Source of the DNA: Emydura subglobosa
Lineage: Eukaryota > Chordata > Testudines > Chelidae
Assembly (NCBI GenBank): GCA_007922225.1
Contig: ML680053.1
Span: 1,897,434 to 1,961,433, forward strand
Length of the DNA: 64,000 nt
Direction: 5' to 3'
Shown here: in pieces, positions 1 to 11,218 of the stretch
Layout of the letters: the number at the start of each line of letters is the position of its first letter
How positions within the stretch are numbered: the stretch's first letter is position 1
The notes under the pieces: model-generated
What the model saw: only the letters and a program-made list of their open reading frames with translations
Databases searched by the model: none
What the model was told of the DNA's origin: nothing
Program-made: the position numbers and the translations under genes

Positions 1-939
1 TCCCTCACCAGCTCCGGCCCTGCTCACTGCATGGAACGGCAGAAGGGTTCGTGTGCAGCCCTATCGCCCAAGCCGCTGTCTGCTACTCGGGGGGGGGGAC
101 TAACACCACCGTCCGGCACAGCCAGCACACGGGATTGGCTGAACGGTGGAGCTGAGCCAACCTGGCACCTCCCCCCCTTTGTTCACAATCTAGAGTCGTG
201 GCCCTCCCAAGGCTCGCGCTGCATGAGCGTCGCTGGGTGCTGGGCCCTGTACCCTGAACGTCCAGCCCCATCATGCTCAGGGGACGCCAGGCCCGCGGTG
301 CCTCTGGTGGCGCTCAAGTGTGTTTAACTGGCTTACACCGGCGATCAGTTTGTCCCACGGTGCTGGCTGGGGCGGCGGGAAAGCAGCCTGCCCCTTGTGG
401 GAAGCATGGCTTAGTGTGTAGGGCAATGGCTGAGGATTCAGGAGACCCGGGCTCTGTTCCCTGCTTCGCTGGGTGACCTTGGGCAAATCGCCGCGCCGCT
501 CCGGGTAAAGCAGGGGTGAGAGCATGGCCCTGGGGTGGCGGGAGGGAGAAGCTACCGATGGCCGTGAGGCGCTCAGCTACGCTGCTGCAGGACATGGAAG
601 TACCGGGCTATGTAGGGCCCCTTTGCAAAACCCGCCTGGCCCAAGAGAAACCGCCCCCATCTTGGCCAAGTGGCCGTCCCCGAGTGGTCAAAACTCAGGT
701 GTCACACACCCGGCCCACATCATGAGCTTGGCTTAAAAATGAGCTTTTGAAAGACTGGTACATTTTGGATGCTTTTCCTTTGCCTGCTCTGCTTTGAACC
801 TTCCGGGTGCAACTGGGGTGGGAGGGGGGGGCCACAGGGTTTGTTTTTTTTTAAGCTTTTCCATGTGACACCCCCCCCCCCCAAGAGCGAGTTAAAAACC
901 AGCTACTCACCTTTGTGTAACGATTGTGCGTTGAGACGT
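1..939. other. GC-rich intergenic DNA
   Basis: No exon with a recognisable protein match or splice structure was seen. The open frames here are short and overlap on both strands, as expected from GC-rich non-coding DNA. A SINE piece lies at about 408-500, and C-runs and T-runs lie near 840-890. Confidence 0.6.
408..500 (+). repeat. MIR/CORE-type SINE fragment
   Basis: The segment has the order typical of tRNA-derived MIR-like SINEs: an 'optional' head ending in a B-box-like GGGCTCTGTTCCC, then 'gctgggtgaccttgggcaaat'. The 3' half is missing. The same module recurs more than ten times in this window. Confidence 0.6.
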
Positions 940-3260
940 GCTGCACGTTCGTTCCACGTTAGGGGTGTGCGTACCCCATGCACGGTCACCAGCGCTGTTT
1001 CTCTCAGGGGGTAGCTATCAGGGTGGCACGCGCACCCGCTGGTGCCGCACACTCACGCGCTGGTCCCAGGGGCCAGGCCGGCCCCGCACCCTCTCGCCAG
1101 TTAACGCCGACAGAGGCGTAGCGGGTGGGGCGTGGACGCATCTCGAAGAACGCCTGTTACAGAAAGGATAGGAATCGTTGTTGTTCTTCGAGTGCTTGCA
1201 TGGAGCCATGCCCTGTTCGGTGACTCCCACGCTACCTAGGAGAGTGGTTCTCACCCGTTCCAGACAACTGTGCCCCTTGCCGGAGGCTGAGGCGACGTCT
1301 ACACTGCCACATGTCCGTATAACTTACGGCGGTCCGGGGTGTGAACAAAGCACCCCTCTGAGCAACAGCTGCGCCGGTGGGAACTGTGCTAGTCTGGAGC
1401 GTGTAACGCGCCTCCACCCTACTCAGCATCCAATGACCCGAGGGGCCGAGGGACCATGCCAGGCTCCAGCAGGAGAGGGTCTGAGCAAAGGGACGCTCCC
1501 TCGACCGGACGGGCCTGGAGGGAGCCCTGGCTTTCATCTTCCCTTCCTCCACCAGAGCGGAGAATTCCTCCCTGGGGCAGCGAGCCTTTACATGGTGACG
1601 TGGAGTCCCAGCCGTGACAGCCGAACCTCCCTAGCAACGCCTGCTGCTTGGGGATGCGCAGCTGCAACCCGCCAAGAGAATAAACCTTTCCACCCCAAAG
1701 GTCTCGTTTCTTTGAGCCCTTCGCATTGGGGGCTAGGCCGTGCAGCCCAGGCCTGTCTCGTTCATTGGCCGCTGAGAACACGCGTGGCCCGGGAGGGGAA
1801 GGGGAATATACGTACTCAGACCCCTTGGCGGTACCTCAAGGTGCGGGGGGCAGAGAGGACGGTGTCTGCCCCAGGGTTCTGCCTGGACCCACAGTGGCGT
1901 CATTGAGGGGTAGGGCCACCTTCAATGGGGCACCGTGGCCCAGATGTCGACCAGGCTGTGGGAGGTGCTGCAAGTACCTCCATGCCCAGCCTCAGGCTCC
2001 AGGCCGCTCTCTGCAATAGCTCCTGGTGAGCTCTGAAGTCGTCCTGAGGCGTCGAGCCGCCTGTCCCCAACACTGCGTCGGCTGGCTCCCACAGGGGCCC
2101 TCCTCCTCCTCTCCTTCTGCACCGACTGGGTGCTGCAGCACCAGGTCCTGAGTATCGGCCCGTCGCTCTGACCCCACCGAGTAGGAATGGTTGGCAGGTG
2201 GCCTGGCATCGGGCGGGGGGGGGGAACCCCACAGATTCCAAAATGGCCATTGCATTGGCATAGGCCACTGTGCGCTGGGCGAGGCTGCACACCCGCCCCA
2301 GGAGCCACTGGACCGGTGGGCTGACTGGCCAGGTACTGGCACCGGCCCCTCAGCTGGGTGCATGACTCCACCTCAGGCTCTAATGATGAGTGTCGTGCGG
2401 GAGCCATGGCAGAGCGAGCGGCACCCACCCATTGCATCTGTCGGTGCCGAGGGTCCGGGGACCGGTGCCGGAGCGGGGAAGCCTCAGCTGCCATCAGCAG
2501 CATCAATTTCTCTCTGGACGGTACTGGAGGACCCGGTACCAAACAGGAGCTCGGGGCACCATACGCCCTTCTGCTCCTTTTCACCATCTGCGCCGGCTCT
2601 TGCACGGCTGGCGACAGACGTACCCAAAGCATCAGTAAAGTTCCTGCCCGCAACCAACACCTCTGGGGTGGACGGCCCCGCAGTCCAGCTGGCACCACGG
2701 TGTCCTCCCAGTGCTAGCAGCTCATCCTGCACCGGACCCAACGGCGCCGGTGAGCAGGGCAGCATCAACGGGGAGTGGCCCTTCCTCGGGTCCGGGGAAC
2801 GTCCCCCATTGGCCCGTTGCTTTTTGGGCTTCTTCCTTGGCACCAGTGATTTAGGGGAGCGGCTCTGAAAGGCCCATGCCGCGGTGGAGCACTCGTCCTG
2901 ATGCTGAGGTACTCCGGGCCGAGTCCGACCGGCTGGGCTGAGGGCGGCTGCCATTAGGGATGGACTTTAACCTAGCTGCCTGGTCCTGCTTTGTGACAGA
3001 CGCTGCCGACGGCTGGCGTGAGCGGGGGGAGGGTGGGCCAAAGCAGGAGCCGCTGTGCCAGCACCCGTCACGCGCAGTACGCCGGCACCGAGCGGGCGCA
3101 GGGTTGGCTGAGCCCCTTATACTGACGCATGAGGGCAGCACCAGATACCGCTGAGGGGGGAAAAAAATCTCCGGCGACTGTGTGACGCTGCCCTTGCCCG
3201 CCCGGCGTGGCAGGCACACGTGGCAAGCCCTCGAAGACGAACGTGCGCTTTTAACAAACG
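940..3260 (-). mobile_element. Decayed DIRS/LTR-like retroelement
   Basis: Read on the minus strand, the segment starts near 3260 with a leader containing GTCTTCGAGGGCTTGCC, a GATTTTTTTCCCC tract and a GC-rich stretch. It then has a basic/serine-rich frame (about 2870-2480; RSRSPKSLVPRKKPKK), and near 1200-1140 a second TTCTTCGAG-containing block preceded by a CTTTCTGTAACAG motif. I recognise TTCGAG/TCGAAGAAC blocks flanking an Arg/Ser/Lys-rich gag-like frame as a family common in turtle genomes, probably DIRS or a related LTR class. No reverse transcriptase remains between the ends, so the copy is internally deleted. The assignment comes from memory and the boundaries are approximate. Confidence 0.42.
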
Positions 3261-4960
3261 ACAGCCAAGCGTCTCACGTACTCACAGGACGCCGGGTGCT
3301 GGGGCTGTCAGAAACCCACCAAATCATGGGAGACGCGCAAGCAGAGCTGCAAAAGTCGGCCCCACTGGATCTGGATTCATTTTAGTTTGGGGGGGTCGAG
3401 GAGAGGCGTGTAAACGGTGGGGCTTTGAGCCTTGGCATGAAGGTTCAGGGGCAGCTCGCTGGCAATGAGGAATTTGCTGGCGTTTCTGCACTGGCGCAGT
3501 GTCTGCGCTGCAGTAACCCCCCCAGCCGCCTTCCTGCAGGCCTGTCCCTGCTGAACGACGCAGTGTGGACGCCATCGAGTGGCCGCAGCCGAGTGCTGCA
3601 GGGGAGGTAGCGCAGCGTGCGCAGGCTGCTTTCCTGCCGGGTCCCTGCTGGTGACGCAGCCCTCCAGGCCGAAGCACTGCCCTGCCAGCACAGGCCAGTG
3701 AGACGGTCGGTCCTGCCTGCCCTTCATCCTCACCTGGCAGCACCCCAGGTGGCTGAGCCAACCCGTGCCCATGTCCCCTCGCTGCCCGGCAAGACACCCA
3801 CTTAGCCACCCCAACCCCGGGCAGCACGTGCTCCGTGTGACCCCCACGGGGCAGCCCCAGCCCAGTGTGTGCGAGTTGAGTTTGGTTTTTTTTTTTTGTA
3901 GGTCTCACAGCACAGGAGGGATTCGAAGGCGGCCAGGGAAGGGGCTTTTACAGGGAGCTGCTCCCAAGCATGAGGGGGAGAAAACACGAAGGCGGGTGTT
4001 TGGAAAAAACCCAACACGTGGGCAGGGTTGGCTGAAATCACGGGCTGATCGGGGGTGACCACTGAGCGCTCGACCGTGAAGGGGAGGCAGGAATTGACAG
4101 TGAAGGGCCTGGAGCGTGAAAACAAGCAGCTTCCGCCTGACACAATGGAGACGGGGGCAGGCTGCAGAGAGGGGGTGACACAGGCGAAGCGAGTGGCTCG
4201 GAGCATGCGCTTTGCTGCAGCGTTCGGAAGGGCCACGAGGTGGGCGCGCCTGTATGTGCCAAGGCCGGCGAGCAGGACGGGGCCGTCATTGAGACGTGAG
4301 CTACTGAGCTCCTGGAGAAGGGACGGGCTGGGACAGGCCACGTCTTAGCGAGGTTAGCGGTGAGCCCGAGACGGAGCCTGGCTGTGGGGACCTTGGGCGA
4401 GGTCTGAGTCAAAGACGCTGCCCATGTGATGGGCCGGCGAGGCCGGCTGGACCGGGGCGTTGTCCAAGACAAGAGCTAGTGGGCTGGAATTGGCAGCTCT
4501 CCTTTAGCGTGAACCCAGGGCCGGCCAGCCACGAGGGGACATCAGTGGGCCAGGCCGAGGTGTGCGTTTGGCAGGAGGCTGATGCCGAGCAGCACAGAGC
4601 GGGCAGCGGCCTGTGTGTTTGAAATGACCCAGAGACAAGGTGTAAAGGAACACCCTGGGGCCCGAGACCCTGGAAGCAAGAGAATTGCCCCTGGAGAGAG
4701 CCCTTGTCCTGGGGCAGCTGGGCCGGCCCCTCTCAGGGAGTCCCCGGTTTCCTGGGTCTGTAATGCAACACTGGGCTAGTGGGACCATGGACTGGGCCTC
4801 TCCCCGTGCGCACCTGAGCCTGCAGGTGTCTGCTGCGTCCCTGAAGCAGGTGCCGCTGCTCATGGCCATTTGCCTCTATCTAGCTCCGGTACTTCCATGG
4901 CCCCTTTCCCGCAGCAGCGGAGCCCCTCGCCCCGGTAGTGACGGATCCGCCCAGCGCCCC
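3261..4960. other. Intergenic DNA without recognised features
   Basis: GC-rich unique-looking sequence. I found no splice-consistent exon, no protein family match and no clear repeat. A poly-T run lies near 3887-3898. Confidence 0.5.
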
Positions 4961-4964
4961 AGGG

Positions 4965-5070
4965 AGGCTGAGACACAAAGTGATGTGCCCAGGGACGCAG
5001 CAGGCAGCTGTGGCAAAGCTGGGAATTGAACCAGGCTCGTGTCCCAACCTTCCTCTCTATCCAGCCCCCC
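4965..5070 (-). repeat. MIR/CORE-type SINE fragment
   Basis: The reverse complement of the SINE head and middle is seen: 'ctgggaattgaaccaggctcgtgtcc' preceded by a 'gaggctgagacacaaagtgatgtgcccag' type block. Only the conserved core survives. Confidence 0.55.
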
Positions 5071-5639
5071 CGTCCTCAGACATGGACCCGCTCTGCCTGG
5101 CCACAGCGTCACGCAGCAGCCCTCCCTGCCCTCGTGGGTCGATGAGCCAGCGCCTCTCCCGCACTGAGCGTCCCCCCGCGCCCCTTGCACGGCCAGCTCT
5201 TCCGCCTGCCTACGGGGCGCAGGAGCTGGCTGGGGCCAGGCTGGTCTGCACTGACAGGAGCCTCTCCAGCCCTGCTGCGGGGACGGGCGGAACGGGACCC
5301 CCGCTGACTGGCTGCCTTCCCCTCCCCGCCCCCACCTCCTGGGGTGGAGCAGCCAATCAGAAGTCGATGCAAACAGCCAGAGCCCCACACCACGAGCCAG
5401 ATGGGGGCGGGGAACCTGTGAGCAATGGGTCAGTTTGCTCCAAGCTGTTCCCCCGCAGAGCTGCCCCTGCAGCTGCCAGCGGCGAGGAGTCAGGATTGAC
5501 CACTGCCGGGGGGGGGGGGGCACTCTGGCTATGCCGCATCCCAGGAGGCTGCATGGCAGGGTCCAGCCACATCATTTGGCGCTGGGCCGGAGGGGGGCGG
5601 GGGGAGTAGTGTAAGAGGCAGGAGGACAATGGCGCATGA

Positions 5640-5925
5640 ATCCATGGGCCAGGAGCACCTGAGTCGGGGAGGGGGGTGGGGGGGCTGAAAGAAGGGAGAT
5701 AGGGCTGGGGGAAGGGAACAAGAGGGGGTGTTGGAGGATGGTAGGGGGAGGCAGGGGCTAGGGGAAAGGAGACAGGGGAGGGGTTGGAGGATGGCGGGGG
5801 GGTGGGGAGCAAGGGGAGGGGTTGGGGGGGCAGAGTGGAGGCAGGGGCGGGGGAGGGGGGGGGGGGGGCGGGGCGGGGGGGGGGGGGGGGGTGGGAGGAG
5901 GGCGGCGGGGAGGCGGGGCCAGGGG
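5640..5925 (+). repeat. G-rich minisatellite-like tract
   Basis: About 285 bp are strongly purine-biased with G runs of up to about 12. A degenerate unit containing GTTGGAGGATGG recurs near 5730 and 5784. The density of G runs makes quadruplex formation on this strand plausible. The open frames across it (Gly/Arg on one strand, Pro on the other) are composition artefacts. Confidence 0.8.
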
Positions 5926-5994
5926 GACGAGGAGATCCATGTCCCTGAGACCCTCCCTCTCCCTCAAACCTCCTGACGTCCTGGAGGCAGCCCA

Positions 5995-6175
5995 ATCTAG
6001 TGGCTAAAGTGATCCCAGCTCTGCTACTGACTTGCTGCATGAGCCAAGGCAAGTCACTTAACCTGTCTGTGCTTTGCTTTACTTAGACTGCAAGCTACGG
6101 GGCAGAGATTGGCTTCTTGTTCTGTGTTTGTACAGCACCTAGCACAATGGCATCCTGGTCCATGATGGCCCCGTG
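5995..6175 (+). repeat. MIR/CORE-type SINE with 3' portion
   Basis: A 'gctctgctactgacttgctgcatgagcc' head is followed by 'aggcaagtcacttaacctgtctgtgc' and then the long-form 3' module 'gtacagcacctagcacaatgg'. That 3' module is shared with inverted copies near 22700, 30200 and 44040. Confidence 0.6.
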
Positions 6176-7048
6176 GGTGCTACCATCATACACCCCATTT
6201 TAATCACGCTAACGGCTGCCTAAGACCAGACGGGATCGTTCTGCGCCTCTAACCTGACTGTCTGGGTGGACAGGCATCAAACTAAACAGGATACAGGAAG
6301 CAGCCCCACACTGATCCCAGATTGGCAAGGTTTGTTTCTCTGCACCCACACTAGAAAACAATGGTTTGAGGGGAGTAAACACAGCCACTCACAAGTGGGA
6401 TTTGGGGCCGGGGGGGAGGGAGGGGGGAATATCCTACCAGGCCAGGCTGGCTGCGGTGTCACCTACACGGCCAGCCAGTCCCTGGTGCTTTGCTAAGTCC
6501 AGTTTTAAATTGCCCAGTGAAGACAGAAACAACAGCTAGCTACAGCCAGGCCAGGAGGCGTCAGCTGCCGGCTAAATGAGATCTAACCAGAGCAAGCGCT
6601 TTAGTGTGGTTCAGATTGCATTAGTGAGCATCTGTGGTTTGACTCGTGTATTAAATCTGATATTCCTCACTGGAAACTGTTACTGGAGAATGATAAATGG
6701 CAACTGGCCACCGCTAAGACAAAGTGTAGTCTCGTTCCTAAGTATAAACACTATTTATATTTGTGGCTTGCTCGCCCTCAGTCATGTATATAAATAGCTG
6801 CGCCTATGCGAGAACGCCTGTGTGCGTATATAATAAATACGCACTGTCTGTTAAGACAGATCAGAGGCTGCCAGTATATACTCAGTGTGTGGATGGGTTG
6901 CACCAAATATGCCGGTGTTTTATTTTTCTCCCTTCCCCCCGATCCCCACGGCTTTATACGTTCCCCTTTATCTGTGCACACTGGATGCCTTTGCTGCATG
7001 GTTTGCCGCGTTGCTGTGCCTGGCTGCATTTCTGTGGTATGTTTTAAC
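6176..7048. other. Intergenic DNA, no gene seen
   Basis: Composition shifts toward A/T. A degenerate stretch near 6215-6270 faintly resembles a CR1-type tail but is too diverged to call. Nothing else is recognised up to the Harbinger terminus. Confidence 0.45.
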
Positions 7049-7051
7049 TTA

Positions 7052-7067
7052 GGCCTGGTCTGCACTG
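7052..7067 (+). repeat. Left Harbinger terminal inverted repeat
   Basis: GGCCTGGTCTGCACTG pairs imperfectly with the right terminus at 16332-16347, sharing the GTCT(A/G)CACTG core. Confidence 0.75.
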
Positions 7068-7426
7068 GCCCTGGAGGTTGACGTAATGCTGCTTACATCG
7101 ACACACCTCCCCGCCCCCCCGAAGTATGCGTCTCCACTGGCATGTAAGTTCCATTGATTTAAAGGGCAGTAAAAGTCGACCTAATAAAACCACCTCTGCA
7201 AGTGGCGTAGTGCTGAATTTGAATTCCAGAGGTCAAATTTGCGTCGGTGTAGGCAGATCACAACATAAATGGACGCCATTGGCCTCCGGGAGATATCCCA
7301 TAACGCCCCGTTGTGACCGCTCTGGACGTTCATGTTCTGCTGTAACATGGCCACGTAAACAGGAAATGGCTGCTCCCCTCAAGCCCCAGGAAATGTTGAA
7401 TTTCCATTTCCAGTTTAGACAGCATG

Positions 7427-8243
7427 TGTTGAGCCGGGGATCAATTCAGATCGGTTCATGTGCCCACAGCTGGGCACCCAGTGATCACGCCAGTGAAAGA
7501 CCAAAAGGCAGTATCTTCAATGCAGAGCTATTGTTTACTGAAAAGCAGATATCACAGACTATACAATGCCTCGCCTTAGTTTCCCAAGCATAAACCCTCA
7601 GTAACTATGCTGGACCCACACCTTCCTCCTTCAGGTTTCCTCAGGTCCTCGGTCTATTATCTGAGTCCCTCGTAGTGGGGTCTTGGCTACCCCGAGGCCC
7701 TCTGTTCTTCGTCCTTCTTCTGTCTGACAGTATCGCCGGCCCTCTTGGATATACAAGATATAGCTAGATACAGGTGATCTTCCCAGTACGTATACCCTCT
7801 TCCCAAAGAAGTCACATGTCCCTAAAATATGCTTCACCAGTGAATTATGTGGCATATCCCAATTAATTCATAATTTGGGATGCAGCTGCAGGGATTGGCT
7901 GATATTCACTTATCGTGGACTACTCCGCTCCAGGCACCTGATGTCACGTCATTATATAGGGTCAGTTGACCCTGGTCAGCTTACCCCGGATCCGCCATTA
8001 CACGTCTCCACTAGGTGAACTGGCGATTGGCAGACCGTGACCACTGGTCTTCCACATCAGCACAGCTGCTTACACAGGGTCTGGACAAACATTTGTGACA
8101 CATATGATGCCAAGTGTAGTTTGGCCTTTTCAGTGAGTTTCCAGTCTGGTGCTATGAGGCCCTGCTCTCAGAATCCGCTAGCATCCATGCTCACACAACT
8201 TGTCCATTGCGATGCTATCTAGTGATTCAGCACCGTCCCAACA
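7427..8243 (-). repeat. ERV 3' LTR
   Basis: On the minus strand the LTR begins TGTTGGGACGG at 8243 and ends CAACA at 7427, giving the inverted TGTTG...CAACA termini expected of a retroviral LTR. It is 817 bp long. It is preceded on the minus strand by a purine tract and followed immediately by Harbinger DNA. A TATATAA lies in the expected promoter zone. Confidence 0.85.
7952..7972 (-). promoter_or_regulatory. LTR core promoter with TATA and half-site palindrome
   Basis: Minus-strand TATATAA lies at 7958-7952. Just upstream in the sense of transcription is an inverted repeat, GGGTCA and TGACCC separated by two bases (7959-7972). The arms look like nuclear-receptor half-sites. A CRE-like TGACGTGAC lies immediately downstream of the TATA. 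Function is inferred from sequence only. Confidence 0.45.
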
Positions 8244-8255
8244 GTCCCCCACTTG
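8244..8255 (-). other. Polypurine tract (plus-strand primer site)
   Basis: On the minus strand AAGTGGGGGAC directly precedes the LTR start TGTTGGG, the placement expected for the retroviral polypurine tract. Confidence 0.75.
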
Positions 8256-9789
8256 ATATTCAATTACGAAAGGTAATTGTAATATCACACCAATCATACC
8301 AATTACCCTGCCAATGGGCCTTGTGTCTCCTTATTACCTAGTTTGTGGCCTCAAGCTGTGCAAAATGAATCTTAAAGGCTCCGCGTAAGGCTTTTTTTCC
8401 CCTTATACTGCTTGCATGCCTGATACACAATACAAAAACATAAGAACAACAGTAGCATAATTCTAACAATCCAAAATAATGTAATCCAATTGGTTTCATT
8501 CCATTCTCTTACATGACATACAATATCATATCAAGCATGCTTTTGCGATGCTCCATTTTTTTCAATGATTTGATATTTTCGAGCAAGCGCACTTCTTACA
8601 GCTATAACAAGATTTGTTGTTTGCTTTATTTGGTCTCGGGTTCCCTGATATGTTTGTATTAGAATGGATTACATTTCCACATGTGCATCATATTCCTTGT
8701 TCTACAAACCAAGTTTGATTATTTGTAGTTACATTGCCTTTCTTTTCCTGGTGCCAACATAGATTTTGGTTTATTTCATATCAGCCCCACCAGACTTTTT
8801 TCCATTGCAGATTCATGGTAATGTTATCTTCTATCCATTTTATAGTCTACTGTCCCCCTTTCAATCAATGTTCTCCATTCCCATTGGGCTCCTACTATTC
8901 TTTTCCATCCTGCTCCAGGGAGCCATCATATTCCATTCCCTTCTGGCATTATTTCATAGTATCCTGTCTCATTTCCCCAGGCGCTGGCATATATTACTGG
9001 ATACACCTTTTGTACCTTTCCATTAGCTATTCCTGAGAGGATAAGAACACATTGGCGTATGGTACACTTTTGTACTCCTACCCTCCAGGTGTCTTGGAAT
9101 GTGGTATCAATGTAAGAGTAGTTCAGTGTCCTTGGCCAACTACGCTTGGCACTTTGTTCCATGATATCTCTCCATTGTTCTCCCAAGATTCCTTGAACCG
9201 CCATGCACACTTCTCCCCAGGATAAACCTGTGCGAATGTTTCTTACTTGGTTAAAAAATTTCCAAAATGGCTTTTCCCAATAAATTGCGCATTTCCATTA
9301 CCGCTTGGCCCAACCTTTGGTCCATTCATACCCTTGGGCTTCTTTGTTTGCTGCTTCAGCCAATTGCTCTAGAGCCTCTCTTACAGTCGAGAGAGACTCC
9401 AAGTGTTTCCCAATCCCAAACCAGTATTAAATATTTCCCAGGTGGTGTCTCTTTTAACCATTCCTCTTCTTTTTAAGTCCCAAGACCAATATGTTTTGTA
9501 TTCTGCAACCCATTGGGAACAATTTGGATTGTGACTATCTTTTATCACAGACTGTTTGGGCCGGGTCTAAGTCCACAGGTCCCACAAATATGATTTGGTG
9601 GTACCATTGATAATTTGGACCCATTCGGTCATACCGATATGTCCCAAATTCTACCCCCACCTGCTCGAATCTTTCTAGGCACTTCCGTCCCAACCAGATC
9701 CCTTCTACACATTGATCTTTTCCTGACCATACAAGAGTCCATTTAAGGGGTCCCTGATTTCCCTATTACCAGCTCTTGCCTGAATTTGT
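8256..9789 (-). pseudogene. ERV region 3' of integrase, env expected but not identified
   Basis: This 1.5 kb lies between the integrase C-terminus and the polypurine tract, where env should be. On the minus strand there is a 94-residue open stretch (9210-8926) with an NYSY/NETGYY sequence that could carry N-glycosylation sites. I see no fusion peptide, CX6CC motif or membrane anchor that would prove env. Many stops interrupt it. Confidence 0.4.
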
Positions 9790-10470
9790 TTAGTAAGTGC
9801 AGTCTCTGTTTTTCCTTTCCACCTTGCCTGAACTTTGCGGGTGAAAAGCTATATGCCACTTCTCTTTAATTCCCACAATTTGTAACAAAACTTGTACTGC
9901 TGCTCCAACAAAATGCACACCCTGATCACTATCTATACACAAAGGCATACCCCATCGACTTAGCACCTGTGTCCACATGGGCCTTAGCCGTGGTCTGAGC
10001 TGTGTTGTCAGAGGTAGGAACCACTTCAACCCAACCTAAAAAATTGTCTATTACCACTAGGCAATACTCCTTTCCTATAGGAGTTTTTCTTAGCGGTCCA
10101 ATGTAATCCATTTGCAGTCATTGCCATAGGCCTGAAGTATCCAGTTGATGTCGCGTCACCTTTTCTTTCCTGCTTTTAGGGTTAACCTGTGCACAAATGA
10201 AACATTTTGTCAATTTTTTTCAATTTGAATTCTCATTCCTGGCCACCACATTGCTCTTTTTACTTGTTCCAGAGTTCTTTTAGGTCCAAAATGTCCTTGT
10301 TCATGGATAAATCTTATTATTTCTTCCCTACTTGGTTTTGGGGGTACCCATCTTTCTTGTTGTTTGGCTGTTATTATTTCTCCCTTCTTTTCTATTTCCC
10401 ATTCTCCGTCCACTCCTATCAGTTTTTGTCCCACCAATTCACAGTTGATTTTCATGTTGCACAAACATGC
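9790..10470 (-). pseudogene. ERV integrase remnant
   Basis: In minus-strand order there is a zinc-binding N-terminus (HEQGHFGPKRT with its two His, then CFIC), followed by a catalytic core. The core has the first Asp in MDYIGPL, the second in DSDQGVHF and the Glu in SGKVERKNR. The D,D,E triad is therefore visible, but it is spread over two reading frames with an in-frame stop before MDYIGPL. An integrase would join viral DNA ends to the host chromosome; this copy is broken. Confidence 0.85.
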
Positions 10471-10511
10471 TTTGTTCTATGCGTTGCTCAAACTTTGATT
10501 CTTTCTTTGGA

Positions 10512-11210
10512 TTAGCTTCTGTATTGTTTAATTTGTTTTTTCTCCCCCACTTGAGACCGAGTTACCACTTTGACTTCACTTTTTTCTAAGGATGGCCCGA
10601 TAACTGCTGCTTGTTTAGCCATTGCATCTGCTTTGTTATTGTAAAATCCTTCCACAGTGGATGGGGTACCATGGGCTCTGACATGCTTACTCTTTGTGGA
10701 GCCCCTCCGCTGCCTGATTATGTTAACGACCATGTTCCATTCTGGCTAATATGCAATTTCTTTATCCTCTTGTTTTTCTTATGGCGGCCCAAATGATTAT
10801 TCTTTGCACTGTCCAGTGAGAGTCTGAACACAGAACTACTTTACTTTATCTGCTACCAGCCACCGGTTCTGTAAAACTAAAGCCCGTTTGGCCAGTCGAT
10901 GGTCACTCACTCTGATATCAGATGTTTTCCCTTGAAGGATAAGTTTCACTGGGGTGTGTGTTGTAGTCACTATGACAGGGGCTTGCCCTATCATGTATTC
11001 CCATTTCAATGATGCCCAAACAATTGCTGGGCATAAGGGGAAAAGGTAGCGCCATGTCGGGTAAGCTTACGACTTCCATGAGCGATGGGTCTCCGTTTCC
11101 TCAGGGGATCTTGTAGCAGCACAGCTCCTACGGCTCCCAAGCAGTGTGACACCATCAAATAAAAAGGTTCAGTCGGATCTGAATACGCTAACACCGGTGC
11201 GGTCATTACT
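10512..11210 (-). pseudogene. ERV RNase H remnant
   Basis: The first part (11206-11006) reads LAYSDPTEPFYLMVSHC then GAVLLQDP, the start of a connection/RNase H region. The end (10733-10512) carries NNKADAMAK, the conserved C-terminal RNase H block. The middle is interrupted by stops and frame changes. Confidence 0.7.
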
Positions 11211-11218
11211 GCCTCTTT

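Noticed and set aside
1178..1906. Plus-strand open frame of 242 codons
   Set aside because: No recognisable domain, composition typical of GC-rich non-coding DNA, overlapping open frames on both strands, and part lies in repeat sequence.
5357..6052. Pro-rich minus-strand frame of 231 codons
   Set aside because: The proline run is the complement of the G-rich tract at 5640-5925, so it is not a protein signal.
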